This document shows positions 15,150 through 24,388 of a stretch of 28,374 nt of DNA, one piece after another. The first letter of the stretch is position 1. Each line of letters opens with the position of its first letter. A program made the translations under genes and the position numbers. This DNA is from DASRSE01 sp035656655. Lineage in GTDB: Bacteria > Planctomycetota > Planctomycetia > Pirellulales > DASRSE01. Below the pieces are notes generated by a model that was not told where the DNA came from, searched no databases, and was given only the letters and a program-made list of their open reading frames with translations. The stretch is from contig DASRSE010000308.1 of assembly GCA_035656655.1 (NCBI GenBank), positions 1 through 28,374 on the forward strand. Reading direction: 5' to 3'.

Positions 15150-15482
15150 CTAGGCCATGTCCTTCAGGCTCTTCAACGCGCGAACTTTGATCTTGGTGCT
15201 TGCCGGCTTCGCGGCGACGTCCATCACTTCGCCGGGCTTGAACGGATTGGGCACGCCCTTCCGAGCTGGCTTGGCGGGAACTTTCCGCTTCTCGATCTTC
15301 ACCAAGCCGGGGATGGCGAACACGCCCGGGCCGCGGCTGCTAAGGGCTTTCTTGATTTCGTTCACGAGGGCTTCGAGGACGGCGGAAACCTGCGGCTTCT
15401 TCAAACCAGTGACTTCGGCGATCGAATTGAAAACTTCGGTCTTGGACGGGGCTTTCTTCGCTGGGGATGCTGCTTTGGCCAT
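15150..15482 (-). CDS. HU family DNA-binding protein
   Basis: Nucleoid-associated protein of 110 residues, slightly longer than the usual 90 because of a lysine/alanine-rich N-terminal tail (MAKAASPAKKAPSK). The dimerisation helices follow (TEVFNSIAEVTGLKKPQVSAVLEAL), then GVFAIPGLVKIEKRKV (in place of the common G-x-F-x-x-x-x-x-R-x-G) and the DNA-binding arm region KPARKGVPNPFKPGEVMDVAAKP, ending in the family's KIKVRALKSLKDM. The proline that intercalates DNA in the arm is plausibly that of NPFKPGE. AAGGAGG lies upstream of the ATG with a long spacing of about 12 bases. It is single, with its own terminator. Long upstream DNA on its 5' side includes an AT-rich palindrome. Confidence 0.95.
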   Translation of the reverse strand: MAKAASPAKKAPSKTEVFNSIAEVTGLKKPQVSAVLEALVNEIKKALSSRGPGVFAIPGLVKIEKRKVPAKPARKGVPNPFKPGEVMDVAAKPASTKIKVRALKSLKDMA

Positions 15483-15623
15483 GACGGGGATGTCCCTCCT
15501 TGAGGTCTCTCGGGGTGGAAAAGTGGTGGCTTAATCCGAATGATCGGGAAATACGCACAAAAACGCGAAGCGCTGATTAAAGTCATCTGGCGGAAATTTT
15601 CAACCCTCTAGCGGTCAATTTCT

Positions 15624-15645
15624 CGGAAAAAGATAGATTTTTCCG
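15624..15645. repeat. AT-rich palindrome upstream of HU
   Basis: CGGAAAAA and TTTTTCCG form a perfect 8-base stem around GATAGA. An outer pair TAGCGG (15609-15614)/CCGCTA (15643-15648) could alternatively extend the structure. It lies about 142 bases upstream of the HU ATG. Confidence 0.5.
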
Positions 15646-15912
15646 CTAAAAATCGCGGCCTCCGCGCTGTCGGTCCGCTCCAATCGCGGATCGCGAAGTC
15701 AATTTGCCACGGAGTGGCTGCGGCGTCCGGCGGGCGAACAAAGCTTTTTCTAGCGCCTCCGGCGCGAGCTGACTCTTGCTCCGGCCGATTGGTACAAGTT
15801 TATCCCATCCGTGCGATTGACAATGGAAAAAAGCCGGCATTTTGCGGCAATTTTCGCCAAATCGAGGCGGAAAGGTCGGAAAAAGCCGGTTACCAGTCAG
15901 TTACTGAGGGGC

Positions 15913-15951
15913 GTGCAAATTTGCTTGCACCTCGGCATGGCGACCTATAAG
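15913..15951 (+). promoter_or_regulatory. Operator-like dyad with possible promoter upstream of the propeller gene
   Basis: GTGCAA (15913-15918) and TTGCAC (15925-15930) form an inverted repeat with six bases between. A second perfect palindrome GCAAATTTGC lies at 15915-15924. TTGCAC also resembles a -35 box, with TATAAG at 15946-15951 as -10, but the spacer is only 15 bases. It is 241 bases before the ATG at 16192. Confidence 0.35.
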
Positions 15952-16191
15952 ATAAGACATGACAAGTAGTTAGGAGCAAATGAGAAGTAGTCTGCGGCCA
16001 TCGCTGGGGCGGTTGCGCGGGAAAAATGGCTCATCTGCTCGCGGCGATTGAACTTTTTTCCGGTGGCGAATCACTCATAGTCAGGCATCTTTTGCCGCCT
16101 AGAGAAAATTCCCCTGCTTTCGCCCGCCGGAACTTCACGTCCTCCCCCATCGCAGAATTTCGCTTTTCGCAAAATTTGGCAGGAGCATTCC

Positions 16192-19100
16192 ATGACGGAC
16201 CGCACGGCGATCAGATTTCGGGTTCTCACCGGTTTGGCCATCGGCAGCTTATCCGCGGTCATCGTCGGATTCGTGATTACAACGATTGGCTCCGCCCAAT
16301 TGCGCGTGCGGTTTGGACCCAACGGCCAACCGATTCAACCCGACGCGAGCGATGAGAAGGACTCCGTCTTGCCGGTTGACCGCGATACGCGGCGGCTCTT
16401 GCAAAAGGCGCAAGAGGCGATCAAAGCCGAGCAATACGGCGACGCGGTCGATATTCTCAACCGGGTGATCTGCGGCGAAAAAGGAGCCGAGGCCGAGGAC
16501 TATTTCTATCAAGCGGATGACAAAAACGACGGCGTGTACCACAGTTTGAAGGTTGATGCGCAGCAGATGATTGCTTCGCTGCCGGACAAAGGGCGCGAGC
16601 AATACGAAGCGTCGTATGGCCCTGAGGCGAAGCGGCTGCTGACCAGCGCGATCGAGACCGGCGATGCGACCTTGCTGGAAAAAGCCTCGCGCAATTATTT
16701 GCATACGGCGGCCGGCCGCGAAGCGACAATCTTGCTGAGCCAGCACTATCTCGATCATGCGCAGCCGCTCTCCGCGGCGCTCTGTTTGCGCCGCGTGCAA
16801 AGCAGTCCCGCGGCAGCCGCCCAGTTTGAGCCGATGCTTTCGATTTCGCTGGCGACCGCCTGGCTGCGAGCCGGCTATCAAGACAAAGCCAAAGAGGCGC
16901 TCGTCGAGTTGAAAAAGAAAACGCCGCGCGGCAGCATCAAATTCGGCGACAAGACCCTTCCCCTATTCGACAAGGATGCCGATGCCATCAGTTGGCTGGC
17001 GACCTCGGTGGGCCAGATGAAACTATTGGCCCCCGCCGAGTTGGCCCAATGGACGATGTTCCGCGGCAATGCCAGCCGCAACGCGATCAGCGCGGGGGGA
17101 AGCCCCGTCCTCAACGAACGCTGGCGAGTTGACACGACGATGGATGAAAAAGTCCAAAAGTCGATCGAAGCCGTGAAGAAGCAACAGCGTGAGCAATCGG
17201 CCGGCGTGCTAATTCCCAGCGGGCATCCGCTGGCGGTCGTCGCCAAATTGTCGGACAAAGAAGGGCACGTCACGACCAAGGATTTTGTCTTGATGCGGAC
17301 CCCCACCTGCTTATGGGGCGTCGATTTTCATTCCGGCAAACTGATCTGGCGTTATCCGCCGGAATCGGACACCTCGAATCAGGTAGTCAGCGAACCGACC
17401 AATGGCCAGCAGCAGATGCAAATGGCCCAGGTCATGATGATGCGCCAAGCAGCCTTTGCCGGCGGCAACTTGACCGACCGGCTCTGGGATAGCCCGACTT
17501 ATGGCACCATGAGCAGCGACGGCGAATCGGTCTATTTGGTGGACGAAGTCGATAACGCGCCGATGACGCAACCGCAGATGATGGGCGGCCGGCGGATCAT
17601 CATGGCCAACGGCCAATTGGTCGCGGCCGGCGCGCTGGCGCAGAGCAACAAATTGGTTTCGGTCGAATTGGCGACCGAGGGCAAGTTGCGCTGGGCGGTC
17701 GGCGGCAGCAACGGGACCGACGAGCCGAAGTTGGCCGGCGTGTTCTTTCTTGGCCCGCCGTTGCCCCTGATGGATCGGCTCTACGCCATCGGCGAAAATA
17801 ACGGCGTCATCCAGCTCTACGTGCTCAATTCCAAGGACGGCCATCTCGAGTGGTCGCAGCAACTCGCGCAGATCGTCGAATCGATCCAATTCGATCCCAC
17901 GCGGCGAATGACCGGGGCGAGCCCCTCGTTCGCCGATGGCGTGCTGGTTTGCCCGACCTCGGCCAACTCGGTCGTGGCGGTCGATCTGGCGACGCGGACC
18001 TTGCTCTGGGGATATCAATACGAGCGGAGCCAATACTCAATGCAGATGGGCGCGGGCTTCGCGGTCATGAGCAGCGGCGACATGAACCAGGCCAATGCGA
18101 CCCATTGGGCCGATAGCTGCATCACCATCGCCGACGGCAAGGCGATCATCTCGCCGATGGAATCCGACCAACTGCACTGCTTGAATCTGGTGGACGGCAA
18201 ATTCCTCTGGAAAAAGCCGCGCGAAGAAAATGTCTACGTCGCCTGTGTCCACAAAGGAAACGTGATCCTCGTGGGCCGCAAGGCGATTCAAGCCCGCAAG
18301 CTCTCCGACGGAGAATTCGCCTGGAGCCAGCATGGCGTGGCGTTTCCGGGCGGGGCTTCGCCCAGCGGTCGCGGGTTCTATAGCGGCAACTCATACTTCG
18401 TCCCGCTCACGTCGGCCGCCGTGGCGCGGATCGACCTCGACACGGGCGATGTCAAAGAGGTCTTCAAGTCCCACAAAGGCTACATTCCGGGCAATTTGAT
18501 CTGCTTCCACGACAACATCATTTCGCAAGGGGTCGATTATCTGGAGGCGTTCTATCAACTCGAACCGCTGAAAGTGCGAATCGCCGCCCAACTGAAGCAA
18601 AATCCGGATGATCCCGACGCCTTGACGCGGCGCGGAGAGATTAGCTACGTGGACGGCAAATTGCCGGAGGCCTTGGCTGATTTGCGGAAAGCCAATGCGA
18701 TCAAGCCGCAGATTGAGACGCACGATCTGCTGCTGGAAGCGCTGTTTGCCGCCTTGCAAGCCGACTTTGTCAAAAACCGCGGCGACTTGGCGGAAGCGGA
18801 GAAGATGATCGATCTGCCGAGCGAGCGTGCGACGTTTTTGCGGATCAAAGCCGCCGGCTTGATGAAGGCGGGCGAAATTGCCCCGGCGATCGCCACCTAT
18901 CTCGCGTTGGCCGATCTCGACTTGAACCACTCCGATCTGGAAACGATCAGCGCCGATTACTCGGTCCGCCGCGACCGCTGGCTGCAAGGGCAACTGACCA
19001 GCCTGCTGAAAACGGCCAAGCCAGATGATTTGCAGAAAATCAACGCGGCCGTGGAATCGCGATTAGAGGTCGCGCTGGCGGCGGAGCCGGTCGAGAAAAA

Positions 19101-21018
19101 AATCACGCTGCTGCGTCGCTTCTTGAACTATTTCTCCGCCCACGCGACCGCCGACGTGGCGCGCGAGCAACTGGCTTCGCTGTTGACCAAACGCGAAACC
19201 GTGCTGGAACGGGAAGAGCTTCTGCAAACGCTTGAGGCTTCGAGCGATCCGGCGCGGCGCCGCGCGGCGACCGCGCGGCTCGCACAAATGCTCGCGGATG
19301 CGGGCCGGCCCGAAGATGCGGCCCAATACTATCACAAGCTCCAACAGGATTTTGCGAACGAAGTCTGCCTCGGCGACAAAACGGGCCAGCAATTGTTCGA
19401 CGAATTGCCCAAAGATTCGCCCGTTCGCCGCAGCCTGGTGGCCGCAGCGAGTTGGCCGTACGGCGAAGTGAAGAGCGAACGCGGCGCAGTGAACACGACG
19501 CGGCTCAATCGGATGGCCGGTTTCCGCCAGTATTTTCCGATTGAATTCCACGGCAGCCGCGGGCCGTTCCAGCAGAACACCTGCTTGTTTTATGACATGC
19601 AGCAATTTCTGATCGCACGCGATGGCCTCGGCCAAGAAGAATGGCGCGTCAATTTGCTCGAGAAGCAGGTCCAAAACCAATATGGCTATCTGCAAGGCAT
19701 GAATCAGGCCCAGGTCCGCGGCCATCTGATCGTCTTGAACATCGGCACCAACATCTTGGCGATCGACACGCTCCGCAGCGATGGCGGCCGCAACGGGTCG
19801 GGAGATCGGGTCTTGTGGAAGCAAGATTTGGTCGAGCAATTCAACGGCGTACAGATCAACCGCGGCATCAATCAGACGCAGGTCGCAAACCCTTGGGGCG
19901 GCCCGATGAAGTTTCAAGCGATCGACAATGCGACCAATCAGCCGTTCGGCGGTTTGGGCGCCTTGACCGCGCATGGCGTCATCATCCAACGCTCACGCGA
20001 AATCCAGTGTCTCGACGCGCTGACGGGCGAGGTCGTCTGGTCGCGGCAAGGAGTGCCGGCCGGCAGTGATACGTTTGGCGATGATGAATATCTCATTGTC
20101 GCCCCGCCCGAGGGCAAAGGCGCGCTCGTCTTGCGGTCGATCGACGGCGAGATCGTCGGCAAGCGCGATGTCCCGCCGCGCGATCAGCGCTGGACCACGA
20201 TCGGCCGCAAAATCCTCACCTGGAACAATGTGGGCGGCAAGATCAATCTCCTGCTCCGCGATCCGTGGGAAAACAAAGACGTTTGGACGAAAGAGTTCGC
20301 CAGCGACTCGAAGGGGACGATCATCAACAACGACGAAGTCGCAATCATGGAGCATGGCGGCAAGCTCCAGATCCTCGACATTCTGACCGGCGCGAAACGG
20401 ATCGATGAAACGGTCGATGCCGATCCGTCGCTCGCTTCGCTGTATGTGGTCCGCTCGAAGGATCAATACCTGGTCGTGTCGAGCAGCCTCGGCGGCGGCA
20501 GCGCCCAATCGGTCACCTTTGAAAACCAAACGATTCAATCGCCGATGGGCGAAATGTTCAGCCCCTTGGTGATCGGGCACGTATACGCCTATGATCGCGC
20601 CACCGGCAAGAAGCAATGGTCGATCGGGGCCGACGTGCAGCGTTATGCCTTGATGTTGCAGCAGCCTGCCGATCTGCCGGTGCTGACTTTTCTACGCCAG
20701 GTTTATGACCAGAAGCGCGGCGGCGCGGTGCGCGCCGGCATTCTCTGCCTCGACAAGCGGACCGGCCGCGCCGCTTACGAAGAGGACAACTTGCAAACCC
20801 ATTTTAATAACATGTTCGATATCACCGGCGACCTGGACGCGCACACCGTGGTCATGACCTATCCCAATCAATCGATCACGTTGAAGTTTACGGACTTGCC
20901 CATCTCGCCGGAGCCGCCTTATCAGGCTTCGCTGACCGTGGGGGAGCCGCCCAAGGGGTTCGGGGGCTTCATCCGCGCCGTCGGCAAAGCGCTCGGCGGG
21001 GCTGAGGCGAATAAATAA
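16192..21018 (+). CDS. Giant membrane-anchored/exported protein with two PQQ-like beta-propellers and TPRs
   Basis: 1608 residues. A hydrophobic segment at about 13-35 acts as signal or anchor, placing the rest outside the cytoplasm. Order: short TPR-like region (about 65-240); first PQQ-like propeller from about 285 to 790 with blade ends such as GKLIWRY, GKLRWAV, GHLEWSQ, TLLWGYQ, GKFLWKK and GEFAWSQ; TPR/helical region from about 793 to 1100 (NPDDPDALTRRGEISYVDGKLPEA is a typical repeat); second propeller from about 1106 to 1565 (GEVVWSRQ, GKKQWSIG, LDKRTGRAAYE). A Gln/Met-rich insertion (QQQMQMAQVMMMRQ, near 402) interrupts the first propeller. No quinoprotein active-site cysteine pair was recognised. 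The ATG has AGGAG six bases upstream. It heads the co-directional cluster with MoxR and vWA genes. Confidence 0.9.
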   Translation: MTDRTAIRFRVLTGLAIGSLSAVIVGFVITTIGSAQLRVRFGPNGQPIQPDASDEKDSVLPVDRDTRRLLQKAQEAIKAEQYGDAVDILNRVICGEKGAEAEDYFYQADDKNDGVYHSLKVDAQQMIASLPDKGREQYEASYGPEAKRLLTSAIETGDATLLEKASRNYLHTAAGREATILLSQHYLDHAQPLSAALCLRRVQSSPAAAAQFEPMLSISLATAWLRAGYQDKAKEALVELKKKTPRGSIKFGDKTLPLFDKDADAISWLATSVGQMKLLAPAELAQWTMFRGNASRNAISAGGSPVLNERWRVDTTMDEKVQKSIEAVKKQQREQSAGVLIPSGHPLAVVAKLSDKEGHVTTKDFVLMRTPTCLWGVDFHSGKLIWRYPPESDTSNQVVSEPTNGQQQMQMAQVMMMRQAAFAGGNLTDRLWDSPTYGTMSSDGESVYLVDEVDNAPMTQPQMMGGRRIIMANGQLVAAGALAQSNKLVSVELATEGKLRWAVGGSNGTDEPKLAGVFFLGPPLPLMDRLYAIGENNGVIQLYVLNSKDGHLEWSQQLAQIVESIQFDPTRRMTGASPSFADGVLVCPTSANSVVAVDLATRTLLWGYQYERSQYSMQMGAGFAVMSSGDMNQANATHWADSCITIADGKAIISPMESDQLHCLNLVDGKFLWKKPREENVYVACVHKGNVILVGRKAIQARKLSDGEFAWSQHGVAFPGGASPSGRGFYSGNSYFVPLTSAAVARIDLDTGDVKEVFKSHKGYIPGNLICFHDNIISQGVDYLEAFYQLEPLKVRIAAQLKQNPDDPDALTRRGEISYVDGKLPEALADLRKANAIKPQIETHDLLLEALFAALQADFVKNRGDLAEAEKMIDLPSERATFLRIKAAGLMKAGEIAPAIATYLALADLDLNHSDLETISADYSVRRDRWLQGQLTSLLKTAKPDDLQKINAAVESRLEVALAAEPVEKKITLLRRFLNYFSAHATADVAREQLASLLTKRETVLEREELLQTLEASSDPARRRAATARLAQMLADAGRPEDAAQYYHKLQQDFANEVCLGDKTGQQLFDELPKDSPVRRSLVAAASWPYGEVKSERGAVNTTRLNRMAGFRQYFPIEFHGSRGPFQQNTCLFYDMQQFLIARDGLGQEEWRVNLLEKQVQNQYGYLQGMNQAQVRGHLIVLNIGTNILAIDTLRSDGGRNGSGDRVLWKQDLVEQFNGVQINRGINQTQVANPWGGPMKFQAIDNATNQPFGGLGALTAHGVIIQRSREIQCLDALTGEVVWSRQGVPAGSDTFGDDEYLIVAPPEGKGALVLRSIDGEIVGKRDVPPRDQRWTTIGRKILTWNNVGGKINLLLRDPWENKDVWTKEFASDSKGTIINNDEVAIMEHGGKLQILDILTGAKRIDETVDADPSLASLYVVRSKDQYLVVSSSLGGGSAQSVTFENQTIQSPMGEMFSPLVIGHVYAYDRATGKKQWSIGADVQRYALMLQQPADLPVLTFLRQVYDQKRGGAVRAGILCLDKRTGRAAYEEDNLQTHFNNMFDITGDLDAHTVVMTYPNQSITLKFTDLPISPEPPYQASLTVGEPPKGFGGFIRAVGKALGGAEANK

Positions 21019-21154
21019 AAACGATCCTCCGCAGAGCCATCCCTTGAAAGCCATGCCCCATCACAATCGCCGGCGCGAACCGTTGCCGGTCCAGAATGAA
21101 ACCGCGTTCTCTTTCTCGACGATCGGAAATTCGGTCGGATTAAGGATTCAATCC

Positions 21155-22240
21155 ATGCCCGCCCTTAAGCTTTGTGTTTCGCGCTGCCTTGTGCCGCTGT
21201 TGGCCGCGGTCGCCTGGTTCATGGTGCTCGGCAGCCAGCTCGATCAAGCATGGGCCATCGATAAGGACGATCCAAAACTGAAGAAAGTCATCTCGCATGG
21301 ACTCGACTGGATTGCGACCAACCAATCGCGGCAAGGGGGCTGGACGGCTCAGGACAGCCGCTATCCGACCGCGATGACCGCCTTGGCGGGGATGGCCCTG
21401 ATCTCCGAGGGCTCGACCAGCACCCAGGGCAAGTACAAGGATAACATCAAGCGGGCGGTCAACTTTCTCGTTCAGCGAAGTCGCGCCAACGGCCTGATCG
21501 GCTCGCAAGAAGACGATCGCTACACCTATGGCCACGGCTATTCGATGCTCTTTTTGTCGCAGGTGTTGGGCGAGGAGGAAGACGAGGATCGCCGCGCAGA
21601 ATTGATCAAAGTTCTCAACAAGGCGGTCGAGTTCTGCGGCCGCGCGCAGACGCGCGATGGCGGTTGGGGCTACGTCAGCGCTCGCGATGGAAACGACTTC
21701 GACGAAGGCTCCACCACCATCACTCAGGTGCAAGGCCTGCGCGGCTGCCGCAACGCGGGGATTGCCGTGCCGAAAGAAGTCATCGACAAGGCGATCATTT
21801 ACATCACGAAGAAATGTTTCAATCCGCAAGACGGCGGCGTGCAATACAGTTCAAAGGGGGGCGGCTCGCGGCCTGCCATTTCCGCGGCCGCGATCGCTTG
21901 TTTGTTCAACGCGGGTGATTACGATAGCAATGTGGTCCCGAAGCTGATGTCCTATTGCGAGAAGAATCTCGATTTGGCGCGGAACGACGGCCATTGGCAC
22001 TATGCCCACTATTATTATTCGCAAGTCATGTATCGCGAAGGGGGAACCGAAGAGGGCAAGTCGAAGCAGACCTGGGAAAAATATCGCGACAAGATCTATC
22101 CTCGGTTGATCTCCGAGGCAACTGACGACGGCAAGCTCGCGTATTGGAATCAGGGCTACATCGGCACGATTTATACCACGGCCGTCAACCTGACCATCCT
22201 GCAACTCGACAACGGCATTTTGCCCATATATCAGCGGTAA
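21155..22240 (+). CDS. Exported single-domain terpene-cyclase/prenyltransferase-fold protein
   Basis: 361-residue protein with a signal peptide (LCVSRCLVPLLAAVAWFMVLG, cut after AWA at 34). The mature part matches the prenyltransferase/squalene-cyclase repeat fold: an alpha/alpha toroid with repeats marked QGGWTA (60-65), RDGGWGY (167-173) and QDGGVQYS (225-232), and a conserved-looking aromatic/His patch GHWHYAHYYY (279-288). The hopene cyclase acid motif DxDD is not present, and the protein is about half a cyclase in length. A binding or scaffold role outside the cytoplasm is more likely than cyclisation; this is inference. The ATG at 21155 follows AAGGA by eight bases; the frame is open 111 bases further upstream without a ribosome site. 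It is 136 bases after the propeller gene and before moxR. Confidence 0.85.
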   Translation: MPALKLCVSRCLVPLLAAVAWFMVLGSQLDQAWAIDKDDPKLKKVISHGLDWIATNQSRQGGWTAQDSRYPTAMTALAGMALISEGSTSTQGKYKDNIKRAVNFLVQRSRANGLIGSQEDDRYTYGHGYSMLFLSQVLGEEEDEDRRAELIKVLNKAVEFCGRAQTRDGGWGYVSARDGNDFDEGSTTITQVQGLRGCRNAGIAVPKEVIDKAIIYITKKCFNPQDGGVQYSSKGGGSRPAISAAAIACLFNAGDYDSNVVPKLMSYCEKNLDLARNDGHWHYAHYYYSQVMYREGGTEEGKSKQTWEKYRDKIYPRLISEATDDGKLAYWNQGYIGTIYTTAVNLTILQLDNGILPIYQR

Positions 22241-22426
22241 CATGCCCCCGCCGTCCCATTTGTATCCCCTTTCGCGCTGCAATCCGAATCCCAAGCTCCG
22301 CCTCCTGGCGAGTTCCGCGCGCCTCGGCGGTGGTCCTTCGCTCGTAAAATTCCGCGTCCTCGACCTGGGCTCTTGCCCGGTTGTTCACTTCACCCTTAAC
22401 CACACGACCTCATCTTGACTAACACC

Positions 22427-23461
22427 ATGCAAGATTCCGCAGCCATTCGCCGGCTGGCCGAAGCCCGCGAAAAGATCCTTCAACAGTTGGGGCAAGTGAT
22501 CGTCGGCCAGAACCAGGTCATCGACGAATTGTTGATCTGCTTGTTCAGCCGCGGCCACTGCCTGTTGGAAGGGGTTCCGGGCCTCGCCAAAACCTTGATG
22601 ATCAGCACGCTGTCGCGGGCCCTCAATCTCTCTTTCAGCCGGATTCAGTTCACGCCCGACTTGATGCCGGCCGACATCACGGGGACGGAGATCATCGAAG
22701 AGAACCGCTCGACCGGTTCGCGGGAGTTTCGCTTTTTGGAGGGGCCCTTGTTCGCCAACGTGATTCTGGCGGACGAAGTCAACCGCACCCCGCCGAAAAC
22801 GCAGGCCGCCTTGCTGGAAGCGATGCAAGAGCGCCAGGTGACGGTCGGCCGCGTCCGCCATCAACTATCGGATCCGTTTTTCGTGCTCGCCACGCAGAAT
22901 CCGATCGAGCAAGAAGGGACGTATCCGCTGCCCGAGGCGCAGCAAGATCGGTTCATGTTCAAGGTGTTCGTGAATTATCCGAACTTCAACGAGGAGTTCG
23001 AGATCGCGCGGCGGACGACGGCGCTGATGACCGACCACATCGTGCCGGTATTGTCGGCGGAAGAAATCTTGGGGGTGCAGCGGACGGTGCGCGAGGTGCC
23101 GGTGAGCGATCACGCGATTCGCTACGCGCTGTCGCTGGTGCGGCAGACGCGGGTGAAGGAGCCGGGCGTGCCGGAGTTCATCGGCGATCAGGTGGCCTGG
23201 GGCGCCGGGCCGCGGGCCGTTCAGTTCATGATTTTAGGAGCCAAGGCGCGGGCCTTGTTGCAAGGACGGACGCATGTTTCGACGGACGACATTGCGGCGC
23301 TGGCCAAACCGGTGCTGCGGCATCGCCTGGTGGTGAATTTCGCCGCCGAAAGCGAAGGCGTCACGCCCGATCATGTCGTGGACCATCTCATTGAAATCAC
23401 TCCTAGCAAAGAAGACGAACTGAGCCGTGACCCCCGATTCCAAAAGATTTTTGCATCCTGA
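22427..23461 (+). CDS. MoxR family AAA+ ATPase
   Basis: Cytoplasmic AAA+ ATPase of 344 residues, of the MoxR type that works with vWA proteins as a chaperone in assembling or activating other proteins. Walker A is GVPGLAKT at 49-56, Walker B VILADEVNR with D116-E117, sensor 1 ATQNP near 156, and the family block QEGTYPLPEAQQDRFMF follows. The C-terminal lid contains HVSTDDIAALAKPVLRHRL. The ATG at 22427 is used; an in-frame TTG twelve bases upstream is possible. Neither has a Shine-Dalgarno. It is 186 bases after the toroid gene and overlaps the DUF58 gene by 35 bases, so these two are translated together. Confidence 0.96.
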   Translation: MQDSAAIRRLAEAREKILQQLGQVIVGQNQVIDELLICLFSRGHCLLEGVPGLAKTLMISTLSRALNLSFSRIQFTPDLMPADITGTEIIEENRSTGSREFRFLEGPLFANVILADEVNRTPPKTQAALLEAMQERQVTVGRVRHQLSDPFFVLATQNPIEQEGTYPLPEAQQDRFMFKVFVNYPNFNEEFEIARRTTALMTDHIVPVLSAEEILGVQRTVREVPVSDHAIRYALSLVRQTRVKEPGVPEFIGDQVAWGAGPRAVQFMILGAKARALLQGRTHVSTDDIAALAKPVLRHRLVVNFAAESEGVTPDHVVDHLIEITPSKEDELSRDPRFQKIFAS

Positions 23462-24332
23462 GGCGATCAAGCAGATCGCCCGAATGGAACTGCGTGCGCG
23501 GCACATCGTCGAGGGATATCTGGCCGGGATGCATCGCAGCCCGTACTTCGGCCAATCCGTCGAGTTTTTGCAGCATCGCGAATACGCCACTGGCGACGAC
23601 TTGCGGCACATTGACTGGAAGGTCTGGGCCAAGCAGGACCGCTTTTATATCAAGCAGTTCGAAGAAGACACGAACTTGCGCTGCACGTTCTTGGTCGACA
23701 TTTCCAAGAGCATGCAGTACGGCTCGGGCCCTTTGAACAAATATGAATACGCCTGCACGGCGGCGGTCAGTTTGGCCTATTTGCTGCTGCAGCAACAGGA
23801 CGCGGTCGGCTGTATCTCATTCGACGAAAAAACGCGCCAAGTCGTGCCGCTGCGCACCAAAAAAACCCACCTGAACGCGATCATCCAAGCGCTGGCGGTG
23901 AACGAGCCGAAGGAAAAGACCGATCTCGCCCAAATCCTCCGCGAGGCGGCCGAGTCCTTTCCGCGGCGCGGCATGTTTGTCATTGTCTCCGACCTGCTCG
24001 TCGAACGGCCGGGCTTGCTCAAAGGCCTGCGGCTGCTGCGGCAGCGCGGACACGATGTCATGGTCCTGCATGTCATGGACGACGACGAGCTTGATTTTCC
24101 GTTCAACGGTCCGACGCGGTTCGAGGGGCTCGAGTTGCCCGAGCACCTGACATGCAATCCGCGGTCCTTGCGGCAAGGCTATCTCGACGCGCTCGAAGCC
24201 TATTTGGAAGAGTTGCGGCGTGGCTGCGCGAAGCACGCCGTCGATTACGCGCTAGTGCGGACGAGCGATTCGCTGGGGGCGGCGGTGGGCAAGTTCTTGA
24301 GCACGCGCCAAGAATTGAATCGCCGCGGATAG
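23427..24332 (+). CDS. DUF58 family protein (vWA-like)
   Basis: 301-residue partner of MoxR. The family core is plain: VEFLQHREYATGDDLRHIDWKVWAKQDRFYIKQFEEDTNL, then a vWA-like domain with the metal-site motif D91-I-S-K-S95 (LVDISKSM) and a later VIVSDLLVERPG. No membrane segment is seen, so it is soluble, as in the short DUF58 forms. The GTG start at 23427 lies inside moxR (35-base overlap). It is preferred over later ATGs because MTPDSKRFLHPEAIKQIARMELRAR is the usual family beginning. It precedes the BatA-type gene by 56 bases, matching the moxR-DUF58-BatA order known from many genomes. Confidence 0.95.
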   Translation: MTPDSKRFLHPEAIKQIARMELRARHIVEGYLAGMHRSPYFGQSVEFLQHREYATGDDLRHIDWKVWAKQDRFYIKQFEEDTNLRCTFLVDISKSMQYGSGPLNKYEYACTAAVSLAYLLLQQQDAVGCISFDEKTRQVVPLRTKKTHLNAIIQALAVNEPKEKTDLAQILREAAESFPRRGMFVIVSDLLVERPGLLKGLRLLRQRGHDVMVLHVMDDDELDFPFNGPTRFEGLELPEHLTCNPRSLRQGYLDALEAYLEELRRGCAKHAVDYALVRTSDSLGAAVGKFLSTRQELNRRG

Positions 24333-24388
24333 AAGTTGTATTGTCGACCTCGCGCCGCGCCGGCGCCTTTTTATAGAAGCCTTCTCCG

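Larger units (their letters stand above)
15483..16191. other. Long divergent intergenic region between HU and the propeller gene
   Basis: 709 bases without a supported gene. It holds an AT-rich palindrome at 15624-15645 and a dyad plus -10-like hexamer at 15913-15951 (both listed). Frames such as 16026-16355 overlap the propeller gene start and look accidental. The rest shows T- and A-rich patches but nothing specific. Confidence 0.6.

Noticed and set aside
21155..22240. Squalene-hopene cyclase for hopanoid synthesis
   Set aside because: Half the expected length, exported, no DxDD motif, and no other isoprenoid genes nearby.
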